From contig JAKOGH010000042.1 in assembly GCA_024811115.1 (NCBI GenBank), positions 1 to 64,000 on the forward strand: a DNA stretch of 64,000 nt, given 5' to 3'. The DNA comes from Terana coerulea. Its lineage: Eukaryota > Basidiomycota > Agaricomycetes > Polyporales > Phanerochaetaceae. A program made the position numbers and the translations under genes. The notes under the pieces are model-generated. The model worked only from the letters and a program-made list of their open reading frames with translations. It had not been told where the DNA came from and did not search any database. Of this stretch, positions 22,523 through 33,292 are shown one piece after another. Numbering within the stretch: position 1 is the stretch's first letter; the number at the start of each line of letters is the position of its first letter.

Positions 22523-23773
22523 AGTGCGCAGGCACACCGTGCGGTACATAATGCAGACGCAAGTGTCACAGGGATGGCTGCGCATTGAGGCAATGCTGTC
22601 CTGGACCCTACCAGGGGACGGATGCCCCAAAACTACCATGAGACGTATAAAGAGCTTGGGCGGCACCAGTGGCGGCGCAACTTTCGTACATTGCCCTTTC
22701 CCAGTATGAATCGGTGTCTGCTGAAGGTGGGTGAGCTGAACCCGACCACCCGGCATGGGTGCTCATTAATGGAAGTTCTTTGCACCGCAATACTCCTGAA
22801 TGACTTCTTTCGCGCAAGGCAGTATTCTTAAGTTTCGAGGTCAAAGGAAGTTGGCCTACCATTTGAGCAGTGCTCTGCGGAAGTACAGCTTAAGTCAGAG
22901 CTTACTGTGGACCAGTGGAAGTTAACCGAACGGTGGTTCGACTTAAAGTGATCCCTGAGCAGTGGCACAGTGCACTGTACTCAGTACTACTGTCGACTGT
23001 GGTCACACCAAAGACAAAGGTGACCAGAGTATGTCGTCCTTGGAATTGCTGCGTGCGCTCTTATGCATCGTGGACGTAAGTGTTTGATACTGCTCGTGGT
23101 CGTTTGGAAAGCCGTGCCAACTGGCAGCCGCCGCCGGGGTCGTTATATAATCCAGCGCCATTTGGGCGCTTGTACACCGCCACAACGCCGCCGGCACTTA
23201 TATAATCGGGCATTTGCCGACGACGGCATCGCGTCACCGTTGTCCCTTCTCAACCTGAACGCAGACCACGTTGGTCCTAGGCATAACGCAACGATTACCT
23301 CTTGAGCAGTAGGGCTCAGCGCACTGGCTTGGTTTACAGCTAAACGGCGCCACCCGTCGTACTAGTAATGCGTACTATGGCGCGTGCTCGGTACAGCGCG
23401 GCGCTACACCGTTGGCAGTGGTCCTCGCGGGGTAGTAGTACTAGATGTATGGTATGTTCCTGTGCTACTCTCCGATAGAAGGGATACTATCTTACACATT
23501 GTAGAGCCAATTTGCGCCCTTTTTTCCATTCTGTGCTGCGCTTCGTGGCGTACATGCTCAAGACCGCGAGCCCTTGTCGGATGACTGAGCGTTATCGAGT
23601 GTACTGCTATGCCGCAAGCTCCACCGGCGCAATCGGAGTGGGCGAAAACTTCAACGTGCAGTACAACGTACCTCCTCTCCTCCTAGCTATCTGACTTGGT
23701 TATCAGCAGCGTGCTGTGGATATAGGACACCTCTCGCCGAAGAGGCTGTCATATGCGTCTCGGCGGGAAGGGG
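22523..23773. other. Intergenic DNA within the array
   Basis: No copy of the family motif and no gene. Two TATATAATC boxes, each preceded by GCCGCCGG, occur about 65 bp apart (around 23,145 and 23,205), as if a promoter fragment had been duplicated. Confidence 0.3.
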
Positions 23774-23780
23774 TATATAA
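23774..23780 (+). promoter_or_regulatory. TATA box of copy 2
   Basis: TATATAA lies about 60 bp upstream of the ATG at 23,839, a usual TATA-to-start distance with a short leader. Similar boxes precede copies 6 (29,842) and 7 (31,320). Confidence 0.6.
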
Positions 23781-23838
23781 ACGGTCAAAGCTGCTCGACT
23801 CCCATTTCTTCAGAACAACCCACACCAACCTATCCCCA

Positions 23839-24328
23839 ATGTCTGAGGCTAGCAAAAACGACACACCCACCACCGTCATTGAAGAAACAATGACTAGCGT
23901 AACGACGACGTCGTCGTCGTCGCCTGACGCGGACGTCGGAGAGTCTGCCTCTGTCGTCGTCGTCACTTCGCGGATTGAGGCCGTGGTGGATGCGTCTGCC
24001 CCCGAGGGCGACGCCGAAGGCTCAAGCAAAACCGATGCGTCGTAAGTTCACTTCGCATGACTGGAAATTGGTACATCATTCCCTATTGCTTTATATCTAG
24101 TACGAATGTGGGTGCGACCGAAAGCGCCGAAGTGGGCAGAGTTGACGAGGAAGATGTCGCCGAGAGAGGAGACGAGGGCAACATCGACACCGAACCTGTG
24201 CTCACGGAGCTGTAAACATTTTGATTTGTCCAGATCAGCCATGAACTGATTATCTCTTCAGGGGCTGGGAACCTCGAGGTAAACCTACCAGACCTACCGT
24301 TCCAAAGCCTCCTCCCAAGCCCAAGTAG
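23839..24328 (+). CDS. GWE[PS]RG-family small acidic disordered protein, copy 2
   Basis: The cleanest member. Exon 1 (MSEASKNDTPTTVIEETMTS onward) is Ser/Thr/Val-rich. Phase-2 intron 1 runs from about 24,042 to 24,100. Exon 2 is acidic (VDEEDVAERGDEGNIDTEPV) and ends at LTEL. Phase-2 intron 2 precedes GWEPRGKPTRPT, and the protein ends in a Pro/Lys tail (VPKPPPKPK). About 124 residues in all, with no Cys, no signal peptide and no membrane segment. The shared core across copies is D-x4-L-x3-G with no gaps (here D-TEPV-L-TEL-G), followed by WE[PS]RG. A strong TATA box and intact splice sites suggest an expressed gene. Function unknown. Confidence 0.75.
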
Positions 24329-25466
24329 CCATGGTCTTCGATTCTTGGAAAGTATATACCCGCTCAAGGACATTCAACGCTATACATTAGTCAGATAGGG
24401 CTTTCGGGGCATTAGTTATTTGATTGAGATGCCTGAGGTGGTGAGCTGCATGTTTCCTTTTATTTATTTATTTTGATTGTTTTGTTTTGTTTTGATTTTC
24501 TATCCCATTCGGGTTCACAATCAGGCTACAGTGCTAGTGGAATTTCCGTCCGGAGTCCGCTCGACTCTCGGCATGCAGTCAATTGGCAGTCAATTAGCAG
24601 TTGATTTTACGTACTCGGTATCATGGTGTTGTACACAAGCCTGTTCATCCAGTCCTCATTGAAGTTAGTTAGAGCTGCTTGCATTTACCACCTTTTATTT
24701 GTGCTGTGCTCGAGTGCACTGGGTCTTGCTGTCTGATCATGATGGACTCAACAGTGCCCAGACTCGGAGCCGCTCAAATGAATATGGGCGCTCTCGATGC
24801 CGGGGCCCCGGGCGTTGTAAACTTGCCGGCACTTCCCGAGATGCTGCTTCTTCAAGTTCATGTACGCGCACCATTTTCGAATGTGTAGCCTCCAAAGTGA
24901 CCTGGTCCCTTGAGGTGACAAGATCTACTGTAAAGTCTTGCTTATTTTATCAAAGTCCATTTCACTCTTTCCCTCGGCGTGAGCTACGGAAATGGCCTCT
25001 TCGAATCGACTCACAGCCTTAGCGAGGGCGTTCCTGTCACAGCGGAACCTACTTACAATGTGAGTTGCTGTGCTTATCTTGACAGGCGTCCTAGCATCTG
25101 ACCTGCTGTAAGAGGATAGCCCTCCTTAATTGAAGTCCAGTGCTGTTCAAGAAGGTCGCATAGTAGTCGGCGATTGGTGCAGAGCAGACGGCCTACATGC
25201 TTAAACGCGGTGCCATGCCCTCACTGGGACTGTGGGTGTATCGGAATAAGGCAGAATTGCAGTGGTGAGAACGCTTCCTTCCTATTAATTATGTGCTCTT
25301 CTTGCAGAGCACTGCTGCGATGCTGTGGGCTCAGGATGCCTCATTGTCAAGAGAGGCGGTCCTACTGAGCCACGCGACAAGATACAAAAGCCTCGCAGAC
25401 TGCTCACTTTGACTCCACAAACTCGATTACACAGTGTCCATTTCCTCCCTCCCCAGTAAATCCACG
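24329..25466. other. Intergenic DNA within the array
   Basis: No family motif. A 69-codon frame at 24,679-24,888 (with ALPEMLLLQVHVR) has no support. The phrase CCGAGATGYTGCTTC in it recurs near 28,115, hinting at shared spacer DNA. Confidence 0.3.
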
Positions 25467-25965
25467 ATGCCATCTCCTGCCATCGTCACCGAAACCGTGA
25501 GCAACACGGAGACCGTATCAGCAGACGCCGTGAATGCAGTTGCTACGACCGCGTTCACCTCACACACTGAGGTTGTGCCAGAGGCACTCCCCGCCGAAGA
25601 GGCTCGCGAAGAGCTCAACAAGGCTGACACATCCAAGTCTGGGTAAGTCTGCTTCAAGCAGTACAAGAGGTATATTCTCATTCTACTTGATCTCCAGCTC
25701 ATCAGAAGGGACCTCCAGCACCAAGGAGATAGTTGAAGATGAGAAAGGCGAAGACGAAGACAACAACGAAGACAACGGCGGCGGCGACGAAGACGTAGAT
25801 ATTGAGGCTATGCTTATAAGCATGTAAGTTTCCACGTGTTATTTTCAGAGATTGTACATTATTTATGAACATTAATGCAGGGGCTGGGAGCCCCGTGGGA
25901 GACCTACTCCACCTACCCAACCTGCTAAGCCTCAGAAGCCACTTAAGCCTACGAAGCGAGACTAG
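25467..25965 (+). CDS. GWE[PS]RG-family small acidic disordered protein, copy 3
   Basis: It starts MPSPAIVTETVSNTETV, clearly related to copy 5 (MASTTVVTETVNSTEI). Exon 1 ends after LNKADTSKS with a phase-2 intron. Exon 2 is extremely acidic (EDEDNNEDNGGGDEDVDIEA) and ends MLISM across the second phase-2 intron. Exon 3 gives GWEPRGRPTPPTQPAKPQKP and ends PTKRD. The core D-x4-L-x3-G (D-IEAM-L-ISM-G) aligns without gaps with all other copies. Architecture: Ser/Thr-rich head, acidic middle, conserved Trp motif, Pro/Lys tail. Predicted disordered; function unknown. Confidence 0.75.
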
Positions 25966-26753
25966 AAGGTTGGGCCTCCGTCAATGATGGACTTCAGGCC
26001 GGGTCACCTTGCGTAGCGACAATCCGGATTTCATGTTGCTTGTGATCTAAGGCCTCGGCGCATTCTTGAGCAGCTCATCGCTTGGACTGTAACTGTACAT
26101 ACGGGTAGCTCTTACTTGCACAACTTCTTTTTATTGCCGTCTGCACTGGTTTGGCGATGCGTGACAGGTAATGCCGTATTCACTCTCCGGGAGTCCGTGA
26201 CAGTCCTTCGGCAACGCGTCATTCAACAAGTCGTGGTCGTGGAAGCGTGCCCAGGGTGCGTAATACTACTACAGCTTTACGACCCGCGTACCTGACGAAA
26301 TGGTAGATGCTAGCACGCGTGATGCAATCGTCGTGGTGTGATACTGACATCTATTCTCATCTGTCAAACTAAATCATTCGACGTATCACTCCTTGCACTT
26401 CCTTGCTTTCATGCAGATGCCGCACGCTGACATATGTTAGGACCCTTGGTGGAAAAGAAGAGGACATAGGTGGTGTTAAAGCCGCTTGAAGGGATTGGCG
26501 GGCAGTGTGCGAGCCACGTCCCCACTACTGTAAGCCGACATAGAGCAGACTGGACGTTGAGGTATAGTAACTGCTAATTAGTTTCTGTGTTCTCATTCCT
26601 GGCAGAATGCCCTTTCTGTCCGACTTACTACCAGTATACCCCGCTGCAAACACGCCAGAACCACTCGGCCATTGACACCACAGTTGGCGCAGCTACGTAG
26701 CACACGATTTCACGGCTCGACCACGGCGATTCGCTGCGAAACAAGTAAGCCAT
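25966..26753. other. Intergenic DNA within the array
   Basis: No gene seen. Confidence 0.3.
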
Positions 26754-27633
26754 ATGGAGTCAAATGATTCTATACCAGGCAATTCATCACTCAGTCTGAT
26801 GACTGCTGGGGCTATGCAAGCGGGCGAAGGCGTAGAGGGCGGTTCTGAAGATGACGGTATCGATCTTGACATTGTAGCTGCCCTTGAAGCTGGGTGCGTT
26901 TTCCAATTCGGGCGCCCATGATCATTGCTCACCTTATATTTCGTGCAGTGGCACGCCGGAGATTCGTAGTCAACAGGCACCACCATCCGCAACGACTCAG
27001 ACGCAAGTGAAGCATTTGAGTGGCTCAAAACGAATACAACCCGCTTCAGACCACGGCAATCAGGCGAACCCTTATCGCGTATTGCCCTCACAGTCTCCCC
27101 ATGCCGTCGCAGGCCATCGGAAGATTTGCTTCGGTCGCAGGCAACGACACAGCCGTGAGCTCCAATGGTGGTTCATTCCAGGAAGCCGGTCAGCCAATCA
27201 ACTCTACCAACGAACATCTTCCAAACGACAGAATAACCGGCAATGAAGGAAATGGCAAATTAGCCTTGTATGACACTTATACTGTTACTGGTGAATCATG
27301 GCTGATAATTGATGCAGAGATGGCGAGAACATCGCTGGAAAATTACGCGGCGACTCCAAGATGACGGTCAAAGCAGAAGCAGACGCAGCGACCTCTGCTC
27401 GTACCACGGACCTATCCTCCGATAACCCCACTTCACAAGCTATCCCTCCGGGACAGTCTTCATCTATGGAGCAACCAGAAAAGGGCCAGGCCGACGCATC
27501 CGAGGCAGGTTGCTGGCACGCTAAGCTCCTTCGCTACTGCTCTTGTACTGCGGCTAACATGACATATATCTGATGCTTTTCAGTTCGTGCTGCACGATTT
27601 TCTAGCTGTGCCTGGCAAGCTCTCGGCCGCTGA
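26754..27633 (+). CDS. GWE[PS]RG-family member, divergent longer copy 4
   Basis: It starts MESNDSIPGNSSLSLMTAGA and runs into an acidic core (EDDGIDLDIVAALEA). A phase-2 intron (about 26,893-26,946) follows, then GGTPEIRSQQAPPSATT, which occupies the place of GWEPRG but has lost Trp. The D-x4-L-x3-G spacing is kept (D-IVAA-L-EAG-G). Further exons follow (SFQEAGQPINSTNEHLPNDR; KMTVKAEADAATSARTTDLS), so this copy is about twice as long as copies 2, 3 and 5. The join at 27,010-27,110 is unclear, and the last exon could end in either of two frames. It groups with copy 6 by motif decay and extra 3' exons. It may be a decaying or newly specialised member. Confidence 0.5.
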
Positions 27634-28757
27634 AGGCGCCTGAGAGCTCACAGACCAAGCGTGAACCCAAGCCAAAGACATCTCATCGTTCGCTCTCCAC
27701 AACAGCAAGGACTATACAGCATCGCTCTATGTATAACCTTCGATATCACTAAACATACCATGCGTGTTTACTCAGCTATCCGTGGCTGAAACGTCTGATG
27801 TGTTAATCTGCAACTCGTATGACCAGTCTGCTGCATTTCCGGGGACAGCCCCTCGGCTCTGGTGTTCTGGTACCTGCAGCACGAGAAAGTTCTCAATAAC
27901 AGCAGGTTTGTATCAAGTAAGCGGGCTAGATGCTCATGCGTATGGTCGTTTCGCTGTACTGTACTGGAAGCCTGAGGCTTCAAGCTTCAAGCTTCAAGCC
28001 CTCACGTCTCGGCCGGACCGACATAAGTATAGTGTTCCGCCACTGGCACGTGAGCATGATTGGGCGTTTATTTGCCGCCACAAAGCCGCCGGGTCCTGAA
28101 AATCTGCTGCTTGCCGAGATGTTGCTTCGAACCTCCACCTGCACTGTTTCTGAGCCTACCGCGACTTCTCTAGCGCACTGCCGGGATGGCGAGAACGGCG
28201 TGTGTCCAGACATCCTTCATTCAAGTCGAGGGGAACCCTTGAAGCTGTTCAGCGTGCATCACTGCCCAAGGTTCCCGTATCTCTCACGGCATGACGACGA
28301 TCTCCCCAATGCCGACGGACGCTCTACACAACGAAGGTTTCCGCGGTAGGTGGATGTGCTAATTCTCAGTAGTATATACTCATCTCATAGTATGCTTGCT
28401 ATGCAGCACAGGTTGCTTCGACTGGACATCCTTGTGCTTTCAATGAACGCTTCTATCAGGTTCCTCCGGCGTGCATCTAGAGCTGTGCAATGCGATCCAG
28501 GGAGACCGGCGATGGAGAAGGATGGATGTGCGAGCGTGCTGTTGGCGAGAACCGCTCAGCCCTTGCAGTTATATGGCTTGCAGGCATGGACGATGTCGCA
28601 ACGCCGTGGGTGTCGGCGGTGCCTCATTGCATCAGAGGGCCGAGGCTATCCTGTGATGGCTGGGCGCTGCAGAGATGAATAAGAGTCAGACCTGGGAACA
28701 CGATCTGCCTCCTACCACTGCAAGATTACCTCCACCGCCCAAGTGAACTCACAGTCA
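27634..28757. other. Intergenic DNA within the array
   Basis: No family core motif and no convincing gene. A short direct repeat (AAGCTTC x3, around 27,978-28,000) is visible. Confidence 0.3.
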
Positions 28758-29276
28758 ATGGCGTCCACTACCGTCGTTACCGAGACTGTAAACAGCACGG
28801 AGATCAAGCCATCTGAATCTGGAGAGAACGTAACCATCACCACTACTACCTCGCAAACCAAGACGGCTACCACTACTCTCACTGCTGAGGAGGCTACCGA
28901 AAGCCACAAACCTGTCAATGCATTGGGGTGAGTAAAATTCCTGTCGTCGTTGTGATACATCGGCTGACGCCTCGTCCAGCCTGGATGCAGATGGTTCCAA
29001 AGCCGATGACGCCGAGAAAGTCGACGAAGACGAAGAACTTGACGAAGACGATGTAGATATCGAAGAAGCACTCCAGGAGATGTGCGCACTTTTCCTCTCA
29101 AACCCTTGGCGTACATTATCTTACCCCGACATTCTAGGGGCTGGGAATCCCGCGGTCCGTCTTCCAGGCCCACCGCCCCGAGTTCCCATAGTAAGAAATC
29201 AACGCAAGCGTTTCATGTCATGCTGACGCCTCTTGCACCAGGTGTTCGAACCACCTCCAAGCCACCGAGGCATTAG
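28758..29276 (+). CDS. GWE[PS]RG-family small acidic disordered protein, copy 5
   Basis: It starts MASTTVVTETVNSTEI, with a Thr-rich exon 1 (TITTTTSQTKTATTTLTAEE). Phase-2 intron 1 (about 28,928-28,979) is followed by an acidic exon (DEDEELDEDDVDIEEALQEM). Phase-2 intron 2 precedes GWESRGPSSRPTAPSSH. A phase-1 third intron, at the same place as in copy 1, leads to the end SVRTTSKPPRH. The core (D-IEEA-L-QEM-G) is conserved. The shared third intron ties copies 1 and 5 together. No targeting signal. Function unknown. Confidence 0.75.
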
Positions 29277-29841
29277 ACTCCGTCGTGGCATCCTTGTCAT
29301 GCGTGGACGTACCTTCCAAGCATCAGCTTTTGTATGGCACATGCAATTGACTGGATTCTGGTCTACAGTAGTGCGTGGAAGAGCGTCTCCCATCTCAGTT
29401 CTAGTATGACATCGTCCAATTGGATCCTTTAATACGTGGTGGTTGTCTCCCTGCATACTCGGAATACATGCGAACTCGCTCATCAAAGCAAAGGGCTCGG
29501 CCTAGACCGCTGATCGCCTGTCCTTTCTATACAGGGTTAGCTACGTGCTGTTTGCAAAAATACCTCTGTCTCGCGGCAATCTACCTGCCTATGCCTTACA
29601 TGACCTGCTCGGTGCGCGCCTCTTACCTAAATGCCGCCCGAATATATCCCTAAGAATGACGTGCAGGACAGACAACATCACCGGGTTGTACGGCAGGACG
29701 GCCGAGTGTGATCATGCCAACTGTCCGATAGTCAACTGGGCTATGTTTCCATGCCAGAACTGTCAGAATGCCCTAGATCTGCATTAGAGGACCCTTGGCA
29801 GGAAAGAATTCGCGGCACTGGTTCCTCCTCGGCTCAAAACG
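29277..29841. other. Intergenic DNA within the array
   Basis: No gene seen. It ends at a TATAAA box (29,842-29,847) about 55 bp before the copy 6 start. Confidence 0.35.
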
Positions 29842-29901
29842 TATAAAGCCGGAGTAGTCTGGCTGGGTCGTAAGGCTGGAAGGGCCCCTCATCACACAAC
29901 C

Positions 29902-30545
29902 ATGGATCCCAGTCCGAGTCCTGGGGACGATACTCAACGCAATAGGCAGCCCTCCATTAGTCTGCTCGAGAACCCGGATTTTGGACGCGGACATGACATA
30001 GCCCTTCCGCAGAACAATAGTCGAGACGGTTCAGCGGAGTCCCAAGAGCCTGTCGCCGTCGCCGTGCGAGTTACCGACCACAATGGAGACGCATCGGCTA
30101 CAGAAGACTTGAACAACAGGCAGGTTTTTGTTGCCTGCCGCATCGCAGGACCCATCGCTGACTCCGAGCAACGTCAGCTCAACTAGAAAGGGCCAAGGCA
30201 ACGACGTACCGGGCAATGCAAGTGCTACGTCCCCTCCAGTAGAAGAATATGCTGGTGAGGGAGGATGACGATGAAGCCGAGGCCGATCTGTATGATATCC
30301 TGGCTGCAGAGTGCGTCCGCGCATTCAGTTGCGACCATCGAGAGAATGCCTAATCTCAATCGACCAGAGGGCTCGAAATCCGTGGCAGGCGCAATAACCC
30401 GACAGTACCTGCGCCTCCGCCAATAACAACTGCCACTCCCCGTCAGCATGCCCCAACTCCGTCGACCCCACCTGTTCAGGAGAGCGCAGGTTCAGCGTCC
30501 ACGCCCCGCGCATCTGAGCCCCGGGGTGCTGCCGTCGGTCCGTAA
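29902..30545 (+). CDS. GWE[PS]RG-family member, divergent copy 6, possibly frame-disrupted
   Basis: It starts MDPSPSPGDDTQRNRQPS. To keep the family's phase-2 join, exon 1 must end at a GC donor (AG|GCAGGT, about 30,121) rather than GT. The second exon then reaches EEYAGEGG, where a 1-nt shift is needed (near 30,255-30,265) to enter the acidic part DDDEAEADLYDILAAE. The last phase-2 intron precedes GLEIRGRRNNPTVPAPPP, in which Trp is replaced by Leu. D-x4-L-x3-G is still kept (D-LYDI-L-AAE-G). A stop follows at 30,543. A further coding-like exon at 30,590-30,720 (AYPPAPLATAGYQQVQHGAV), bounded by AG and GTGAGT, suggests that the gene may splice on as in copy 4. Confidence 0.5.
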
Positions 30546-31319
30546 CTGCGCATTTTTGCGATAGTATGTCTCTTACGCTAACCTTGTAGGAGCCGTAGGA
30601 TCCGACTCAGCAGCCTATCCTCCGGCACCGCTGGCTACGGCAGGATATCAGCAAGTGCAGCATGGAGCGGTTCAGCCAAACGGCTCTCCACTCCAAAAAC
30701 AAAAAGACTGGCTTGTGGTTGGTGAGTAGCGCTGCACGAGCACTGAACGAGAGCTAACTCACCACGCCTTTGTCTCTCTTGTGGATGGTCGTCCCGTTTA
30801 GTTGCACGATCTTTTAGCCATGTGTGTCGAGGTGTGAATGATCAGCGTCCTTTGTATTCTACGCTGTTCTAAGCCGCAATGCGGCCGCGCGCGTACCCTG
30901 AAGGACACGCTAGCCGACGCACGACCGCTTCGGGCGAGCTTCATGTACGTTCCCGCGGCAGCGACCACGCTGGTGCGCCTTATAAATGATGTCGACGAGC
31001 ACGGAACGCGTCCGATGGATTGCCCGCTCGCGCTCAGGGTGCGCAACGAACAATCAGGCCGCGGATTGCCGCTGGCGTTGCGCTCCGTGGTCTGCGCACC
31101 GCCCTGAGATCGCGGAGCCCGTAGGAGATTCAAGGTGAGGCTCGCACAGGGCAATGAGGGGAAGCGGGAGGATGCTGTGGTAACCAGATACAGTCATCGC
31201 ACCCGTCAACACACTGTCACTCTGAACTTTATGACGGAGGAGACTAAAAGGCTGTAGCGTATTAGTGCCTGTGTGGGACGCGCAGGGTCTGGATTCATAA
31301 ACCCTGAACCGTCCGAGGG
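30546..31319. other. Possible 3' exons of copy 6, then intergenic DNA
   Basis: 30,590-30,720 reads as a Gln/Pro/Ala-rich exon. The 15 bases TGCACGATYTTYTAG at 30,803-30,817 also occur in copy 4 (27,591-27,605). Beyond that no gene is seen up to the copy 7 TATA box (31,320-31,327). Confidence 0.3.
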
Positions 31320-31390
31320 TATATAAAGCTCATGCGAACAAAGTGTGTCGTTCAGCGAATCCCACAAACTCACCCACATACAGCCATCCG

Positions 31391-32186
31391 ATGACTGACT
31401 TTGATAAGACCACAAACGGAGGGGCCGCTGACCCCAGCGACAAGCGGGGAGACGAAGAGGAGGCTGCCGCCTCCCTGAATGTTACCACTGACTTGAAGGA
31501 CGCTTCCTCTGCCACTGAGGAGCACCGCGCTGAGGTGACGATCGTTGAGACCACCACCACGACCGCGACGGTGGTCCTGGGAGAAGACGGGGCGACGACG
31601 GTCGTGGAGACAAGGTAAATACATCTGCTCGAAGCCAAGGGTCGATCACCGTTGCTGAACCAACTATTCTATATTTTAGTCAGGAGACGGAGCGCACGGC
31701 AGAGGTTGCGGCGGCTTCTGGTGAGGTCGACCTCGGCGACTTCGACATCGACATCGAAGATGTCCTGAGAGAGAGGTGAGCACCCCGACGACTTCGGGGT
31801 TGGCATGACTGAACCAAAGCGTAGGGGATGGGAATCTCGGGGCCCTCCAGTCAGACCGAGCGAATCCAAGACCGACAAGTCCAGGTCGACGCAGCCGCCT
31901 CCAAAGAATGCCTCAAAGACAACTCAAACCCCCGGCTCGAGCAGCAGTACGTCCAAGCGCACCACTACCCAACCGCCCAAGAACCCACCGACTGCATCTA
32001 GCTCCTCCCGCAAGTGAGTGCAAATTCTTCAGGACACGCAGGACGCCGTTTACTTACTTTCTGCGCCACACTTGAGGTGAGGCTAGTGCGGCTCCCGCCA
32101 ACGAGGGCGGCGAGGATGAAGCCGGCGCGGACGACGGCAACGGCGACGACGATGACGCCGCCAGCAACGCTGAGCCCGCTGAATAG
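31391..32186 (+). CDS. GWE[PS]RG-family small acidic disordered protein, copy 7
   Basis: A TATATAAA box lies about 70 bp upstream of the ATG. Exon 1 (MTDFDKTTNGGAADPSDKRG... ending TTTATVVLGEDGATTVVET) leads to a phase-2 intron. Exon 2 is acidic (EVDLGDFDIDIEDVLRER), and a second phase-2 intron precedes GWESRGPPVRPSESKTDK. A long Ser/Thr/Pro/Lys linker follows (STSKRTTTQPPKNPP). A last exon (about 32,092-32,186) adds an acidic tail (GGEDEAGADDGNGDDDD) ending AEPAE. The core D-IEDV-L-RER-G aligns without gaps. This is the longest intact member, with a second acidic region the others lack. Function unknown. Confidence 0.7.
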
Positions 32187-32787
32187 ACCCCCATCGCCCG
32201 CGTTCCGTGAAGCAGTCCTCCGAATAACCGCGCGCGTAGAGTTCCGGACCTGCGTCGTAACTTTGCTCGATCGAACCTTATTCCAAGCGGTGCTAGGACG
32301 CCCCCGGCCGTTGACAGTTGTTACGTAGATCACTGCAGTGAATGGAGAACGCCTTGCGCAGCACGCCTTCGGGTAGCTATCATGGGAATCGCCTCAGAAT
32401 TTGTAAAGCGTCGCTGCTTGCAGACGTCCGTATGGTTTGGGGCGCACGAGCGTCGGGGATGTGCATTTCTCGCAGGGATTAATGCGACATGTGTGACCCG
32501 AAGCACCAAGCGCAACCTTGTCGCATTTGAGCTTGGCGACGCCTCCAGTGCTAAGCCTGATTAGGTGCATATGATTGAGAATGAAACATACATTCGTATT
32601 CGCCGCTGCAGCCCAGACACTGTCTATAGTATGAGGGAGGACTGCAGAGTCACATTACACGTACACCGTAAGATATAACGCACTAGTTTGCTAAGATTAC
32701 AGCCGCGATGAGCGCACCAACGAAATCAGATAATAAAAGATACGTTACAAGCACACGTCGTATTTTCAAGCAGTGGTCGACCCATTT
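32187..32787. other. Intergenic DNA at the end of the array
   Basis: No gene seen. Confidence 0.35.
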
Positions 32788-33271
32788 TCAAAATTCGCCA
32801 TGTCCATGCTGGCTATTATGCCCATGGGCACTGCCGCGCCCATTGATGCTGTTATGGCCACTTGCGCTGCCAGATCGCTGCTGCATGGCTCTGAAGATCC
32901 AGAGTTCCTTTCTTGACCCGAAGCCCAGAGGTCCGGCTTTACCCAAGGGAATACTCCCGTTGAGTTGGAACCCCAGCGAGCTGAAGTAGCCGAGGACGTA
33001 AGCAGCCATGACACTCCTGTCAACTTCGGCACCTGCGGTTGGGGTAGCATGAGCGATGGGACACAACGACTGGCGAAGAGGACGAACCACTGGTATTTTT
33101 CCTAACTTCAATCACGAATAGACCGTCCTCACTCGTCCGATCTGAGGCAATCTTGTGCGGAAACATGTTGCGCAAATTGTTTGCCAAGCCCTGTGCGACA
33201 GGAAGCGGAGCGTCCAGGAGTGACAGCTTGCTTCCAGACTGAGAAACCGCGATCGTGAAGAAGAAAGGCAT
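32788..33271 (-). CDS. Small fungal protein of unknown function
   Basis: Two exons on the minus strand. The first reads MPFFFTIAVSQSGSKLSLLD, continues through LANNLRNMFPHKIASDR and GLFVIEVRKNTSG, and is joined by a 55-nt intron (GTTCGT...CGCAG, about 33,025-33,080). The second reads AEVDRSVMAAYVLGYFSSLG, then GKAGPLGFGSRKELWIFRA, and ends in a Ser/Gly/His/Asn-rich tail (GHNSQHGHGEF). The pattern of a hydrophobic first strand, W/M-P-H loop and final LIFR/WIFR strand is familiar to me from abundant short agaricomycete proteins with no assigned role. No signal peptide. A Met seven residues upstream is also in frame. It is transcribed towards the paralogue array. Confidence 0.65.
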
Positions 33272-33292
33272 TTTCTCTTGCGCTGCTCGCAT

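Noticed and set aside
26754..30872. Basidiomycete lipopeptide mating pheromone genes
   Set aside because: A possible CTIF end in two copies recalls pheromone CaaX boxes, but the genes are spliced, longer, acidic, lack a maturation motif, and no STE3-type receptor is in the window.
20492..32186. WW domains in the GWE[PS]RG family
   Set aside because: GWEPRG resembles the first strand of a WW domain, but no YY pair or second Trp-x-x-Pro follows in any copy.
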